Shown here piece by piece: positions 35,571 to 44,288 of a DNA stretch of 64,000 bases; within the stretch, counting starts at the first letter, position 1, and each line of letters starts with the position of its first letter. The stretch is from positions 1-64,000 of the forward strand of contig JAAFAB010000004.1 of assembly GCA_018222585.1 (NCBI GenBank), given 5' to 3'. Under the pieces are notes generated by a model. That model worked only from the letters and a program-made list of their open reading frames with translations, searched no databases and was not told the origin of the DNA. Origin of the DNA: Paracoccaceae bacterium (GTDB lineage: Bacteria > Pseudomonadota > Alphaproteobacteria > Rhodobacterales > Rhodobacteraceae). The position numbers and the translations under genes were made by a program.

Positions 35571-37340
35571 TCAGTGGTTGTGACGGGGCGGCGTGCGGGC
35601 GATGCGGTGGAACCCTTCGGCGGATCGCAGGACCGCACCGTCGCTCAGCTGGTTGGTCTCGGCGCGGAAGATCTTCTGCCAGGGGGTCTGCGTCACGGGC
35701 ACGGGCGGCACGGTCTGCGCGCGCCGTCTGGCGATTTCCTCCTCTTCGACCAGCATGTCGCAGCGCCCGGCGGCAAGGTCGATGCGGATCCTGTCCCCGG
35801 TGCGCAGCCAGGCCAGGCCGCCACCTTCGGCGCTTTCCGGCGAGGCATGGACGATCGACGGGCTGTCGGCGGTGCCCGACTGACGCCCGTCGCCGATGGT
35901 CGGCAGGCTGGTGATCCCGGCGCGGATCAGACGGTCCGGCGGCTGCATGTTCACCACCTCTGCCGCGCCCGGCCAGCCGAGCGGACCCGATCCGCGGATC
36001 ACCAGGATCGACCGCTCGTCGATTTCCAGCGCCGGGTCGTTGATGCGGGCGTGATAGTCCTCGGAGCCGTCGAAGATCACCGCGCGGCCCTCGAAACAGT
36101 TCTCGTTGCCCGGGTCCGACAGGAAGCGGCGGCGGAAGTCGTCCGAGATCACGCAGGTCTTCATGATGGCGAAATCGAAGAGGTTGCCCGAGAGCACCCG
36201 GAAGCCCGCCCGCTCCATCAGGGGGTCGGCATAGGGGCGGATGACCTCGCGGTCCTTGGCCTCGCGGCCCGCGAGGTTCTCGGCCATGCTTTGGCCGGTG
36301 ACGGTCTGACAGCCTGTGTCCAGCACCCCGGCCTCGGCCAGCTCCCACATGATCGCGGGCACGCCGCCGGCACGGTGGAACCGTTCGGACAGGAAACGCC
36401 CGGCGGGCTGGACATCTGCCAGCAGCGGGATGTCGTAGCCGTGGACCTGCCAGTCGTCATGGTTGAGGGTCACGCCCGCGGTCGCGGCGATGGCGGCGAT
36501 ATGGGGCTGGGCATTGGTCGAACCGCCGATGGCGGCATTGACCCGCACCGCGTTCAGGATCGCCTCGCGGGTCAGGATCTGCGACGGGCGCAGGTCCTCC
36601 TCGACCAGTTCCACCGCGCGCCTGCCGGTGCGATAGGCCATCTGGCCGCGTTCGCGATAGGCGGCGGGTATGGCGGCGCAGCCGGTCAGCGACAGGCCCA
36701 TGGCCTCGGCCAGGGCGTTCATCGTCGAGGCGGTGCCCATGGTGTTGCAATGTCCGATGGAGGGGGCCGAGTCCATTGCCGCCTCGAGGAATTCGGCCCG
36801 GTCGATCTCACCTGCCGCATAGCGGCGGCGGGATTGCCAGATCACCGTGCCCGATCCTGCCAGGCGCCCCTCGTGCACCGAATCCAGCATCGCGCCGCCA
36901 GAGAGGACGATGGCGGGGATGTCGACGGTGGCCGCCGCCATGATCGCGGCGGGAGTGGTCTTGTCGCAGCCCGTGGTCAGCACAACCCCGTCGATGGGAT
37001 AGCCATGCAGCACCTCCACCAGTCCGAGATAGGACAGGTTGCGGTCGAGCGCCGCCGTCGGGCGGCGGCAGTTCTCGAAGATCGGATGGGTCGGGAATTC
37101 GATGGGGATCCCGCCGGCGTCGCGGATCCCGTCCCGGACGCGCTTGGCGAGGTCGAGGTGATGGCGGTTGCAGGGCGAGAGATCGCTGCCCGACTGCGCG
37201 ATGCCGATGATCGGGCGGCCCTCGCTCAGCTCTTCCGGGGTCAGGCCGTAGTTCATGAACCGTTCGAGATACAGCGCGGTCATGTCGGCGTGATCGGGAT
37301 TGTCGAACCAGTCCTGGCTTCTCAGGCGGCGTCTGGTCAT
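35571..37340 (-). CDS. xylD: IlvD/Edd-family sugar-acid dehydratase (XylD-like)
   Basis: This iron-sulfur dehydratase removes water from an aldonic acid. The 589-residue protein has the three cluster cysteines Cys57 (SPCNRHH), Cys125 (TGCDKTTP) and Cys198 (GHCNTMGT). Several stretches agree, from memory, with Caulobacter XylD, D-xylonate dehydratase, including SRDWFDNPDH-like start, FMNYGLTPEELSEG, ENCRRPTAALDRNLSYLGLV and the very end PRHNH. L-arabonate dehydratases are close relatives and cannot be excluded. It overlaps the XylX-like gene by four bases; together they would turn xylonate into alpha-ketoglutarate semialdehyde. Confidence 0.85.
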   Translation of the reverse strand: MTRRRLRSQDWFDNPDHADMTALYLERFMNYGLTPEELSEGRPIIGIAQSGSDLSPCNRHHLDLAKRVRDGIRDAGGIPIEFPTHPIFENCRRPTAALDRNLSYLGLVEVLHGYPIDGVVLTTGCDKTTPAAIMAAATVDIPAIVLSGGAMLDSVHEGRLAGSGTVIWQSRRRYAAGEIDRAEFLEAAMDSAPSIGHCNTMGTASTMNALAEAMGLSLTGCAAIPAAYRERGQMAYRTGRRAVELVEEDLRPSQILTREAILNAVRVNAAIGGSTNAQPHIAAIAATAGVTLNHDDWQVHGYDIPLLADVQPAGRFLSERFHRAGGVPAIMWELAEAGVLDTGCQTVTGQSMAENLAGREAKDREVIRPYADPLMERAGFRVLSGNLFDFAIMKTCVISDDFRRRFLSDPGNENCFEGRAVIFDGSEDYHARINDPALEIDERSILVIRGSGPLGWPGAAEVVNMQPPDRLIRAGITSLPTIGDGRQSGTADSPSIVHASPESAEGGGLAWLRTGDRIRIDLAAGRCDMLVEEEEIARRRAQTVPPVPVTQTPWQKIFRAETNQLSDGAVLRSAEGFHRIARTPPRHNH

Positions 37341-38512
37341 TTCAGCACTCCTCTGGCTGCGAGGTTGGACATCAGCGCCCGGGTGCCGAAGCTCCAGGGA
37401 GCGACCGCATCGCAGGGTCGCACCCGGTTCACCAGGCGCCCCAGGGCAGGCGAGGAGACGGTGACGATGTCGCCGGTCTTGTGGGTGAACCCCATGCCCG
37501 GACCCATCCGGTCCCGGGTGGGGGCGAACATCGTCCCGAGGTAGAGCATCGCGCCATCGGGGTACTGGTGCGTCGCGTTCAGCAGCTGCGCCGCGAGGTC
37601 GGCCGGCCGGCGCGAGATCTGCGACATATCCGAATGGTCCGACAGGGCAAAGCCGTCCTCGCCGGTGATCTCCAGCCCGACGCGCAGGCCGGCGAGGTCC
37701 TCCAGCGTGAAGGTGGTGTCGAAGAGCCGGATGAAGGGGCCGAGAGAGGCCGAGGCATTGTTGTCCTTCGCCTTGCCGAGCAGCAGGGCGGAGCGGCCCT
37801 CGAAATCGCGCAGGTTCACGTCGTTGCCGAGCGTGGCGCCAAGGATCTCTCCGCGCGAGTTGAGGGCCAGCACCACCTCGGGCTCGGGGTTGTTCCAGTG
37901 CGATCCGGGGTGCACCCCGATCTGTGCGCCGCAGCCCACGGCGGACATCGGCTGCGCCTTGGTGAAAATCTCGGCGTCGGGGCCGATCCCGACCTCGAGG
38001 TACTGCGACCAGAGCCCGGCCTTCTGCAGATGCGCCTTCACCTCGGCCGCCTTGTCCGAACCGGGCACCAGGCCGCGCAGGTTGCCGTCGAGGATCTCGG
38101 ACAGCTCGGCGCGGATCGCCTCGGCCAGCGCGGGGTCGCCCTTGGCGCGTTCCTCGATCACCCGTTCGATCATCGACCCGGCGAAGGTCACCCCCGCCGC
38201 CTTCACCGCCTGCAGGTCGCAGGGGGCAAGCAGCTGGCCCAGCTCTCCGGTGCCGTCGCCCCGGTCGAGATAGCGGTCGAGCGGGCCGAGCGAGGGACCG
38301 CCGTCGCGCAGCGCCCCGGCGAGGTCGGGCAGGTCCAGCAGGCCCGACATGGTCGGGGCGATAGGGGTCAGGTCCAGCACCTCGCCGTCGCGCAGCAGCA
38401 CGGGGCAGGGACCCTCGGCGGCATGGGACCAGACCCGGCCGAGAAGCAGCGGTGCGGGGGCCTCGGGCAGGATGTCCTTGGCGGTCAGGGCCAGCGGCTT
38501 GGGTGTTGTCAT
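37337..38512 (-). CDS. xylX: Fumarylacetoacetate-hydrolase-family protein (XylX-like dehydratase)
   Basis: The 391-residue protein belongs to the FAH superfamily; a metal-binding ExE pattern appears in NPEPEVVLALNS. In the Caulobacter Weimberg pathway, XylX of this family converts 2-keto-3-deoxy-xylonate to alpha-ketoglutarate semialdehyde. The size and the direct four-base overlap with an XylD-like dehydratase gene support the same step here. The semialdehyde dehydrogenase (XylA) that would finish the route is not in this window. Other FAH activities remain possible. Confidence 0.8.
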   Translation of the reverse strand: MTTPKPLALTAKDILPEAPAPLLLGRVWSHAAEGPCPVLLRDGEVLDLTPIAPTMSGLLDLPDLAGALRDGGPSLGPLDRYLDRGDGTGELGQLLAPCDLQAVKAAGVTFAGSMIERVIEERAKGDPALAEAIRAELSEILDGNLRGLVPGSDKAAEVKAHLQKAGLWSQYLEVGIGPDAEIFTKAQPMSAVGCGAQIGVHPGSHWNNPEPEVVLALNSRGEILGATLGNDVNLRDFEGRSALLLGKAKDNNASASLGPFIRLFDTTFTLEDLAGLRVGLEITGEDGFALSDHSDMSQISRRPADLAAQLLNATHQYPDGAMLYLGTMFAPTRDRMGPGMGFTHKTGDIVTVSSPALGRLVNRVRPCDAVAPWSFGTRALMSNLAARGVLK

Positions 38513-38660
38513 TGCGAAAGTCCTGTTGCGGGTCCTTGGCCGGCCACGGAGGGGCCGCGGACCGATGGGGGGATGGCGGCGGGCGGTGGCCCTCCGGCGG
38601 ACGCGTGACCGCCGTCTCGTGGCCTGCGTCTCAGGCGGGGGGCCTTCTGTCGCCGCGCGC

Positions 38661-39473
38661 TCATGGGGTCTGTCGCGCCCGTTCGTCGCGTCCGGGCGGG
38701 GTGGGGAAGGTTGCCAGGCCCTTCCTGAGGTGCGTGCGCATCAGGTACTGGTAGGCAAGATGGTCCGCGGCCTCCAACGCCTGCAGGACCGCATCATGTT
38801 CCCGGTAGGTCTCGCCCTCGATGATCCGGCGGGTCTTGCCGTGCTGCATGATACGCAGGATCACGGGTTTCATGATACCGTAGATGTCGAGGATCGACTG
38901 GTTGCCGGTCAGCGAGATCAGCTTGATGTGGTACTGGAAATCGACCTCGGAGGCTTCGACGATGCTGCGTGCCTGGACCATGCTGCGGTTGAGGTCGCGC
39001 AGCTCGGCCAGGTCCTCGGCAGTCACCGCATCGAAGATCGCCAGCGCCGAGCCGGTCTCGATCAGTTCGCGGAAGCCCTGGATGTCGGCGAAGGTCCGGC
39101 GCGAGATCTCGCCCACGTTGAACGAGAAGATGTCCAGCGCGCGGTTGATCCGCTGGTCGATCAGCGTGGCGCCGACCTTCGGCCGCACGTCGACGATGCC
39201 GTAGGCCTTCAGCATCCGCATCGCCTCGCGCACGGTGTTGCGGCTGGTCGCGAAGCGGTCGCAGAGCTCGCGCTCGGTCGGAAGCTTGTCACCGACGGTC
39301 AGCCCGTCGGCGTCGATCAGCTCCCGGATCTGGGCCACCACCTGATCGACGGCCGAGCCGCCGCCAGACTCCTCGGTCGCACTGTCCTCCGCCGCAGTGT
39401 CTTCGGTTGCCCTGTCCTCGGTCGGGTCGTCCACGTCTGCTGTCTCTGCCCTGTCACTCATGCTGCCGCTCAT
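38661..39473 (-). CDS. GntR/FadR-family regulator
   Basis: The 270-residue protein has an unusual acidic, low-complexity N-terminus (Asp/Glu/Thr/Ala, first 35 residues), then a GntR winged helix (about 40-105, with VGDKLPTERELCDRFATSRN and TVREAMRMLKAYGIV) and an all-helical FCD effector domain with the metal-type residues HIKL and REHDAVLQAL. FCD regulators usually sense a sugar acid or organic acid, which fits the neighbouring catabolic genes. Its start overlaps the dctM stop by four bases, so it is made with the transporter and may regulate the whole operon. Confidence 0.9.
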   Translation of the reverse strand: MSGSMSDRAETADVDDPTEDRATEDTAAEDSATEESGGGSAVDQVVAQIRELIDADGLTVGDKLPTERELCDRFATSRNTVREAMRMLKAYGIVDVRPKVGATLIDQRINRALDIFSFNVGEISRRTFADIQGFRELIETGSALAIFDAVTAEDLAELRDLNRSMVQARSIVEASEVDFQYHIKLISLTGNQSILDIYGIMKPVILRIMQHGKTRRIIEGETYREHDAVLQALEAADHLAYQYLMRTHLRKGLATFPTPPGRDERARQTP

Positions 39474-40780
39474 ATCAGCCAGGTGGCGATCGGCGGGAAG
39501 AACAGGATCGTCGCCAGGACCACCAGTTGCAAGGCGATGAAGGGCAGCAGGGCGACATAGATGTGCTTCAGCGTGATCTCCTTCGGCGCCACGCTCTTCA
39601 GGTAGAAGGCGGCGGGGCCGAAGGGCGGTGTCAGGTACGAGACCTGCATGTTCACCGCGAAGAGGATACCGAACCAGATCGGATCATAGCCGAGTTGCAC
39701 GACGATGGGCACGAAGATCGGCAGGGTCAGCAGGGCGATGCCGATCCAGTCGAGGAACATGCCCAGCACCAGCAGGATCAGCATCATCACCATGATGATC
39801 ACCACGGGCGCCGCGTCGATCCCCAGGATCGCCTGGGCCACGAAGCGGTTGCCGCCCATCAGGTTGTAGACACCCACGAGGACGGCGGCGGCAATGCCGA
39901 TCCAGATGATCATGCCGCAGGTCTGCAGCGTGTGCACAAGGCTGTCCTGCAGCATCTTCAGGCTCAGCTCGCGGCGCAGCAGCGAGATGATCAGCACCGC
40001 CGAAACCCCCATGGCCGCTGCCTCGGTGATCGAGGCGATGCCGCCGTAGATCGAACCCAGCACGACGAAGACGATGAAGAGGGGCGCCGCCAGAGAGCGG
40101 AGGGCGGAGAGCAGCGACTCCTGCGCCGCCTCGTCGCGCGACATCGGTGGGCCGAGCTGCGGGTTGCGCCAGCAGATGAACAGGACGTAGGTCACGTAGA
40201 ACCCCAGCAGCAGCAGCGCCGGGGTGATGGCGGCGACGAAGAGATCGGCGATGGAGGTGCTGGCGACCAGGCCGTAGATGATCAGCACGATGGAGGGCGG
40301 CATCATCGTGCCGAGGGACCCGCCGGCACAGACCACGCCGATGGAGAGGCTGCGGTCATAGCCGAGGCGCAGCATCTGGGGCAGGGCGAGGATGCCCAGC
40401 AGGACGATCTCGCCGCCGATGACCCCGGACATGGCAGCCATCAGGATCGCCACGATCAGGGTCTGCACCGCGACGCCGCCGGGCAGTCGCCCGGCCAGGA
40501 TGCGCATTCCGTTGAACAGCGACTTCGCGATGCCTGAGCGGTCGAGCAGCGCCGCCATCAGGATGAACATCGGGATGGCGACAAGGGAATACTCGGTGAT
40601 GAAGCCGAAGATCCGCGAGGTCACCAGCGGCAGGGCCATGGGGCCGAACCAGCCGTAGGTGAAGATGAGCGCGACGAAGCCGGTGACCCAGGCCAGCGGC
40701 TGCCCGGTCAGCAGCAGCAGGAAGATCGCGCCGACGAGGAGGTAGGAGCCGTATTCGATTCCGATAGTGCTGAGGCCCAT
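39470..40780 (-). CDS. dctM: TRAP transporter large permease (DctM)
   Basis: The 436-residue membrane protein with about twelve helices is the ion-coupled channel subunit of a TRAP importer. Family motifs include AIPMFILMAALLDRSGIAKS and MSGVIGGEIVLLG, then LGTMMPPSIVLIIYGLV and FLDWIGIALLTLPIFVPIV. It acts with DctQ (two bases upstream) and the periplasmic DctP. The substrate is probably the sugar acid that the XylX/XylD-like enzymes degrade; this is inferred from the operon only. Confidence 0.95.
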   Translation of the reverse strand: MGLSTIGIEYGSYLLVGAIFLLLLTGQPLAWVTGFVALIFTYGWFGPMALPLVTSRIFGFITEYSLVAIPMFILMAALLDRSGIAKSLFNGMRILAGRLPGGVAVQTLIVAILMAAMSGVIGGEIVLLGILALPQMLRLGYDRSLSIGVVCAGGSLGTMMPPSIVLIIYGLVASTSIADLFVAAITPALLLLGFYVTYVLFICWRNPQLGPPMSRDEAAQESLLSALRSLAAPLFIVFVVLGSIYGGIASITEAAAMGVSAVLIISLLRRELSLKMLQDSLVHTLQTCGMIIWIGIAAAVLVGVYNLMGGNRFVAQAILGIDAAPVVIIMVMMLILLVLGMFLDWIGIALLTLPIFVPIVVQLGYDPIWFGILFAVNMQVSYLTPPFGPAAFYLKSVAPKEITLKHIYVALLPFIALQLVVLATILFFPPIATWLI

Positions 40781-40782
40781 GG

Positions 40783-41352
40783 TCAGTTGTCCCCTTCGGT
40801 CGCGGAGGTGTCGCGCCGGATCGCGGCGACCAGGTGGAAGACCGTCTGGACGAACATCAGACCCACGCAGAGCAGCACCAGCAGCTTCAGCAGCGCCGGG
40901 GTCGGCGGGTTCCAGGAGGTCCCGGTGCCTTCAAGGTGCAGGGCGCCCGAGGGGTTGAACCAGGACTTCTCGACCATGATCCAGCTGGCAAAGGCCAGGC
41001 CGGCGAAGAACATCAGCGCCACCACCGAGTTGACGATGTCGAGCAGTCGGCGGCGAGCAGGGCTGACGGAATCGTAGATCATCCGCACCCGGATATGCTT
41101 GTCCCGCGCCAGGGCGACGGGGCCGCCGATCAGGAAGATCGCGGCAATCAGGAAGCTTGTCGTCTCGTGCGCCCAGAAGGTCGGGCTGCTGAACACGTAG
41201 CGCGCGACGACTTCGACCACGGTGATGAGAAAGGCCACGAAGATCGCCCAGGCCAGGACCTTGGTCGATGCGGAAACCGCCTGGTCCAACCCCGTGCGGA
41301 TCTCGGTTTCTTCATCCTCGATGGCATGTATGATATCGCTCTGTTCGGCCAT
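40783..41352 (-). CDS. dctQ: TRAP transporter small permease (DctQ)
   Basis: The 189-residue protein has four membrane helices and the DctQ pattern VVARYVFSSPTFWAHETTSF near residue 70 and IRVRMIYDSVSPARRRLLDI. It forms the membrane complex with DctM. A longer than usual cytoplasmic N-terminus of about 25 residues is acidic. It lies between dctP (80 bases upstream) and dctM. Confidence 0.93.
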   Translation of the reverse strand: MAEQSDIIHAIEDEETEIRTGLDQAVSASTKVLAWAIFVAFLITVVEVVARYVFSSPTFWAHETTSFLIAAIFLIGGPVALARDKHIRVRMIYDSVSPARRRLLDIVNSVVALMFFAGLAFASWIMVEKSWFNPSGALHLEGTGTSWNPPTPALLKLLVLLCVGLMFVQTVFHLVAAIRRDTSATEGDN

Positions 41353-41432
41353 TTTCGGCTCTCCCCCTGCCTACAGGGACCGCGTCCGGCACAGGGCCGG
41401 CCGGGCGCGGTCGTTTCGTTTTCAGTGAAGGA

Positions 41433-42458
41433 TCAAAGCAGGTTGCGGCCCTTGAGATAGGCCGTCACGGCGTCATAGTAACGCTGTGTCATCTCGGTCT
41501 TGGGCGCCCAGTTCTGCCATTCCTGCTGCGCGATGCGGCGGAACTTGGCACGTTCGTCACCCGACCAGTTGATGATCTCGATCTCTGGGTTTTCCTTGGC
41601 TTTTTCGACCGCGGCGGCATCCAGCTGACGGACCGAGTAGATGTGGTCGAAGCTGAACTGCTTGACGGAAACCTTCATGATCTCCTGCAGGTCCTCGGGC
41701 AGACCGTCCCAGATCGCCTTGTTCATCGAGATGTCGATCATCGGCAGCGAGTGGAAGCCCGGGTAGAGCGGATAATGCGCGATGTCGTTCATGCCGAGCG
41801 ACTGGTTGGTCGCGAAGACGGTGTTGTCCGCGGCATCCACCACGCCCTTGTCGAGCGCCGAGAAGATCTCGGACCCCGGCAGGGACACCGGCGCGGCGCC
41901 GGCTTTCGAGAAGATCTCGTAGACCATGCCTTCGGGCGCGCGCAGCTTGACGCCTTTCAGGTCCTCGACCGTGCGGATCGGAATCCGGGACACGAAGGCC
42001 TCCGGCTCGGTCGCGGCCGCACCGATGAACTGGACGCCATAGGGCTCGACCAGCTCTGCATAAAGCTCGTTGCCGCCGCCGCTTTCCATGAAGCCCAGCA
42101 GTTCGAAGGGATCGCTCCAGGCGCCGACGAGGTTGCCCATCATGGCGAAGGCCGGGTCCTTGCCCGAGAAGTAGCTGGGGTCGGTCAGGTGGCCTTGCAG
42201 GATGCCCGCGCCGACCGCTTCAAGTGTGTCCGAATGGGGCACGACCGCGCCGATCGGCAGGATCTCGATCTCGATGCGGCCGCCCGAAAGCTTGCCGACC
42301 TCGTCAGCCCACTTCTGCTTGTTGACGAACCCCGGCTCACCGGCGGTTTCCGAGGTCTGGAATGTCCAGTTGTAGTCCGCGGACATCGCCGGACCGGCCA
42401 GGCCGAGCGCCGAAATCGTCACGGCCGCCAGCCCGAAAAGCCTCTTGATGAAAGTCAT
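41433..42458 (-). CDS. dctP: TRAP transporter periplasmic substrate-binding protein (DctP)
   Basis: The 341-residue secreted protein starts with a signal peptide (MTFIKRLFGLAAVTISALGL, cleaved after AMSA). The DctP marks are LGAGILQG-like EAVGAGILQGHLTDPSYF and the carboxylate-binding Arg region SRIPIRTVEDLKGVKLRAPE. Overall the pattern is like the TakP-type proteins that bind keto or hydroxy acids. ATG 42458 was chosen for the signal peptide and the GGAGGAAG site. It is the first gene of the minus-strand operon dctP-dctQ-dctM-gntR-xylX-xylD. Confidence 0.94.
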   Translation of the reverse strand: MTFIKRLFGLAAVTISALGLAGPAMSADYNWTFQTSETAGEPGFVNKQKWADEVGKLSGGRIEIEILPIGAVVPHSDTLEAVGAGILQGHLTDPSYFSGKDPAFAMMGNLVGAWSDPFELLGFMESGGGNELYAELVEPYGVQFIGAAATEPEAFVSRIPIRTVEDLKGVKLRAPEGMVYEIFSKAGAAPVSLPGSEIFSALDKGVVDAADNTVFATNQSLGMNDIAHYPLYPGFHSLPMIDISMNKAIWDGLPEDLQEIMKVSVKQFSFDHIYSVRQLDAAAVEKAKENPEIEIINWSGDERAKFRRIAQQEWQNWAPKTEMTQRYYDAVTAYLKGRNLL

Positions 42459-42877
42459 GTCTTCCTCCCTTTGATCCAGTCCCGGCCAACTCCTCCAGAG
42501 GGTCGGGAAGGGCGTCTCGCCCCTGTGGTTGGACAAATAAGGCATAGACCGGATTTGATTTCAATCGCCTCTGAGCGGTTGGCCGGGCGAGATTGCGGGG
42601 AGAGCTGTGGGTGGAAGGGTGCAAAATATTGTTTTAAATAGTATATTGAGGGGGCATTGAAAATTTCTTGGCAGCCGCTTTCTGACGAGTGGAGGGCGTC
42701 AGAGGTCACGATCCGGCGAATCTCATGCATTGGCGTCTTATTTGTCGCCCAGATTGACGGGTGCGGAAATCGGGGCTGACGCGAGGCCCGCTGCCGGGGC
42801 AGGGGCATCGCGCTCGCTACAGCTTGGGGACCTGGGTCACCGCCTGTCCGCCCTCCAGGGACGGGGCGGCGCCGTGG
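42459..42877. other. Promoter region of the dctP operon
   Basis: No gene was found in this stretch. A strikingly AT-rich block at 42622-42648 stands out from the high-GC surroundings and is a good place for the minus-strand promoter of dctP. The left part is the 3' side of the convergent-facing cupin region on the same strand. No FadR-type operator could be assigned with confidence. Confidence 0.45.
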
Positions 42878-43315
42878 TCAGCGCGCCGGGCTCCAGCCCG
42901 TCGGTGCCCAGTCTTCCGGCGCCAGTTCCCAGCCCGAGACATCGAAGCCCGGCGAGACGACGCAGGTGACGAGTGTCCAGCCCGACACCGGGCGGGCCGT
43001 CTGCCAGAGGTCCTTCGCCACGAAGCCCTGGGGGTGAAGCGGGTCGACCCTCTGGGCGGTCACCGGGCCGTCCCGGCTCTCGCAGGTCTCGATGATCAGC
43101 GGGTGTCCCGCGTGCCAGAGCCACATCTCGGCAAAGGTATTGCGGTGCCAGTGGCTCTTCTGGCCCTCCTCCAGCAGGTAGTAGATCGCGGAGGCGGAGC
43201 CGCGTTCGGTGCCGTCATCCTCGCGCCAGGTGCGGTTGTACCAGCCACCTTCCGCGTGGGGTTGCAGGCCGAGTTCGCGGATGTAGTCCGCAGGGGTCAG
43301 GTCTTCATAGCTCAT
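42878..43315 (-). CDS. Cupin (DUF985) protein
   Basis: The 145-residue protein is a complete DUF985/cupin_5 domain: LGLQPHAEGGWYNRTW, SAIYYLLEEGQKSHWHRN, AEMWLWHAGHPL and VVSPGFDVSGWELA. The His residues around SHWH can form a metal site. The family's role is unknown; some members bind sugars or nucleotides. ATG 43315 was chosen for the GAGGAG site; it lies 10 bases after the SDR gene stop, so the two are co-transcribed and probably under the nearby TetR regulator. Confidence 0.88.
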   Translation of the reverse strand: MSYEDLTPADYIRELGLQPHAEGGWYNRTWREDDGTERGSASAIYYLLEEGQKSHWHRNTFAEMWLWHAGHPLIIETCESRDGPVTAQRVDPLHPQGFVAKDLWQTARPVSGWTLVTCVVSPGFDVSGWELAPEDWAPTGWSPAR

Positions 43316-43325
43316 CTGTCGCTCC

Positions 43326-44156
43326 TCAATAGGGGGTGTCGCCGCCGTCGACATTGATCGCCTGGCCCCGGATCGGCATGGCGGCGTCGCTCAGCAGGAA
43401 GGAGATGGCGCCGGCTACCTCGGCGGGCTGAACGTGGCGATGCAGCTGGGTGCTGATCATGCTCTGGAAGATGTCCGCCCGGTCGCCGCCGGTCATGCCC
43501 GAGAACTGCTCGGCCACGTCCTGCAGCATCGGGGTGGCGACGCTGCCGGGGCAGAGGCAGTTGACGTTGATGTCATGGGGGGCCAGCGCCTCGGACAGCA
43601 TCCGGGTCAGGCTGATGACAGCCGCCTTGCTGACGCTGTAGGCCAGCATGGTTTCGGAATGCCCCTTCTTGCCGGCCTCCGAAGCGATGTTGACGATGGC
43701 CCCGGGGTGCCCGGCGGCGATCATGTGCTTGGCCACCAGCGCCGCTGCCTCGTAGCCGCCGATCACGTTGATCTCCATCGTGCGGCGCCATTCGTCGCGG
43801 GTCGTGTCCAGGGGCGCGAAGTGCTCGGCGATGCCGATGCAGTTCACCAGCCCGTCCAGCCCGCCCAGCGAGGCGATCGCCCGGGCAACCGCCTCGGCCG
43901 TCTCGGTCTCGTCCGAGATGTCCGCAGTCGTGCCCGCGATGGACAGGTCCGCCGTCAGCGCGGCGATCTTCGCGGGCGAGAGATCGACGGCAAACACCTG
44001 TGCGCCCTGGGCCTGCAGCAGCGCGCAGGTTTGCGCGCCGACCCCGCCTGTCGCCCCGAGGACGAGATAGCGCCGCCCGGAATGTATCGGGTGCGGATCG
44101 CCGCCGCGCACCGGCAGGGGGTGCCGGGTCTCTGAGGAAAAGGTGAATGCTGCCAT
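43326..44156 (-). CDS. SDR-family oxidoreductase
   Basis: The 276-residue classical short-chain dehydrogenase has the cofactor motif YLVLGATGGVGAQTCALL (GxxxGxG), the NAG-like position in LVNCIGIAEH, the catalytic Tyr-x3-Lys in AYSVSKAAV and the tail INVDGGDTPY. The Asp after the second strand (VDLSPAKIAAL) points to NAD(H). The substrate is unknown; it probably acts on the solute brought in by the neighbouring ABC importer. A 14-bp palindrome sits 74 bases upstream of the start, identical in its arms to the one in front of the importer operon. Confidence 0.9.
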   Translation of the reverse strand: MAAFTFSSETRHPLPVRGGDPHPIHSGRRYLVLGATGGVGAQTCALLQAQGAQVFAVDLSPAKIAALTADLSIAGTTADISDETETAEAVARAIASLGGLDGLVNCIGIAEHFAPLDTTRDEWRRTMEINVIGGYEAAALVAKHMIAAGHPGAIVNIASEAGKKGHSETMLAYSVSKAAVISLTRMLSEALAPHDINVNCLCPGSVATPMLQDVAEQFSGMTGGDRADIFQSMISTQLHRHVQPAEVAGAISFLLSDAAMPIRGQAINVDGGDTPY

Positions 44157-44229
44157 GGGCTGCTCCGCTGTCTGTCGGTTCCTGTCACGGACCGCCGGCG
44201 GCAGGTCCTGCCCACAGAAGGCAGAAAGC

Positions 44230-44243
44230 TGACACATGTGTCA
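44230..44243. promoter_or_regulatory. TetR operator copy 1, upstream of the SDR gene
   Basis: TGACACATGTGTCA is a perfect 14-base palindrome between the TetR stop and the SDR start. A near-identical site lies on the other side of the TetR gene. Confidence 0.8.
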
Positions 44244-44288
44244 ACATAGAGCAGTTGATTTTCTGACGATGCTGTCAGGACATGCCGC

